From Sperchopsis tessellata (Eukaryota > Arthropoda > Insecta > Coleoptera > Hydrophilidae): a DNA stretch of 30,240 nt. Of the stretch, positions 29,986 to 30,240 are shown one piece after another (the first letter of the stretch is position 1; each line of letters starts with the position of its first letter). Under the pieces are notes generated by a model. That model ran no database searches and was not told the DNA's origin. It saw nothing but the letters and a program-made list of their open reading frames with translations. The DNA is taken from positions 1 to 30,240 of the forward strand of contig JAWQRN010000396.1 in NCBI GenBank assembly GCA_033557685.1, in the 5' to 3' direction. Made by a program: the position numbers and the translations under genes.

Positions 29986-30240
29986 GGGAGCAAGTCTTAT
30001 CAGAATGGACCGGAGCCACCCTAGTACATATCTCCTACTTCAGTCCTTAGCTGTATAAACATGACCCTGTATAGTCTGGACCTTCATGGAAGTAACATCA
30101 CTCTGCTTGAAAATGTCTCTTGAAACAGTTTTGTAAGTTATATTGTTAAGAAAAGATTAATTGTACATCTAATTGTGATTTTTTGTTTGCTATTACATAA
30201 ATTCCCTGAGAAATATATGGGAAATTTAAAAGAAAATGTA
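29986..30240. other. Stretch without a firm call
   Basis: Expected to hold the upstream RT motifs of the Penelope-like element, but I could not read conserved residues with confidence. Confidence 0.45.

Noticed and set aside
1..30240. A prokaryotic or phage-type defence, biosynthetic or CRISPR system
   Set aside because: No long ORFs, operons, ribosome binding sites or spaced identical repeats. All recognised proteins are eukaryotic transposon proteins or a Rap-GAP exon.

Overview
This window looks like non-coding DNA from a metazoan nuclear genome, most likely an arthropod and probably an insect. It is AT-rich and carries TA microsatellites. It is crowded with broken eukaryotic transposable elements (TEs): Tc1, Tigger/pogo, hAT and piggyBac DNA transposons, Jockey-, CR1- and RTE-like LINEs, Penelope-like elements and foldback MITEs. 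The species cannot be named from this sequence. There are no bacterial genes, operons, CRISPR arrays or tRNA/rRNA genes that I can see.

The only stretch that reads as a living host gene is one 294-bp exon on the minus strand (28380-28673). It has a clean splice acceptor and donor and no stops, and it encodes 98 residues resembling the C-terminal part of a Rap-GAP domain (Rap1GAP/GARNL family). If so, the 28.4 kb to its left is downstream intron and the 1.5 kb to its right is upstream intron of a GTPase-activating protein gene, and all the elements below sit in those introns.

Layout, left to right: a TA microsatellite; a stretch without genes; a complete but dead 1.24-kb Tc1 element with its terminal repeats and TA target sites (2594-3833); a Penelope GIY-YIG fragment fused in frame to a piggyBac fragment (5315-5995); an endonuclease/reverse-transcriptase LINE fragment (6225-7355); a 422-bp inverted-repeat element (7482-7903); a small Jockey-like RT scrap (9205-9345); the C-terminus of a Tigger transposase on the minus strand (9930-10330); a BED-finger hAT pseudogene (10385-11645); a 560-bp foldback MITE inside a TA microsatellite (12229-12788); a degenerate AATCGACTA array (13116-13355); a second BED-finger hAT with a 5' terminus (14781-16690), abutting another minus-strand Tigger piece (16690-17489); a CR1/Jockey-like LINE (18979-19875); a complete-looking Tigger/pogo element with terminal repeats and a PHD-like C-terminal finger (21091-23609); a LINE C-terminus (23707-24240); a Jockey ORF1 followed by an ORF2 that has lost almost everything between its first and last residues (25229-26472); a third hAT piece on the minus strand (26620-27215); the Rap-GAP exon; and a Penelope-like RT-GIY-YIG pseudogene on the minus strand (28990-29985).

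All the transposon genes are broken by stops, frameshifts or lost catalytic residues, so none is expected to be autonomous. I see no convincing novel functional system. The best leads are the host exon, the junctions between elements, and the unusual domain structure of the Tigger element.
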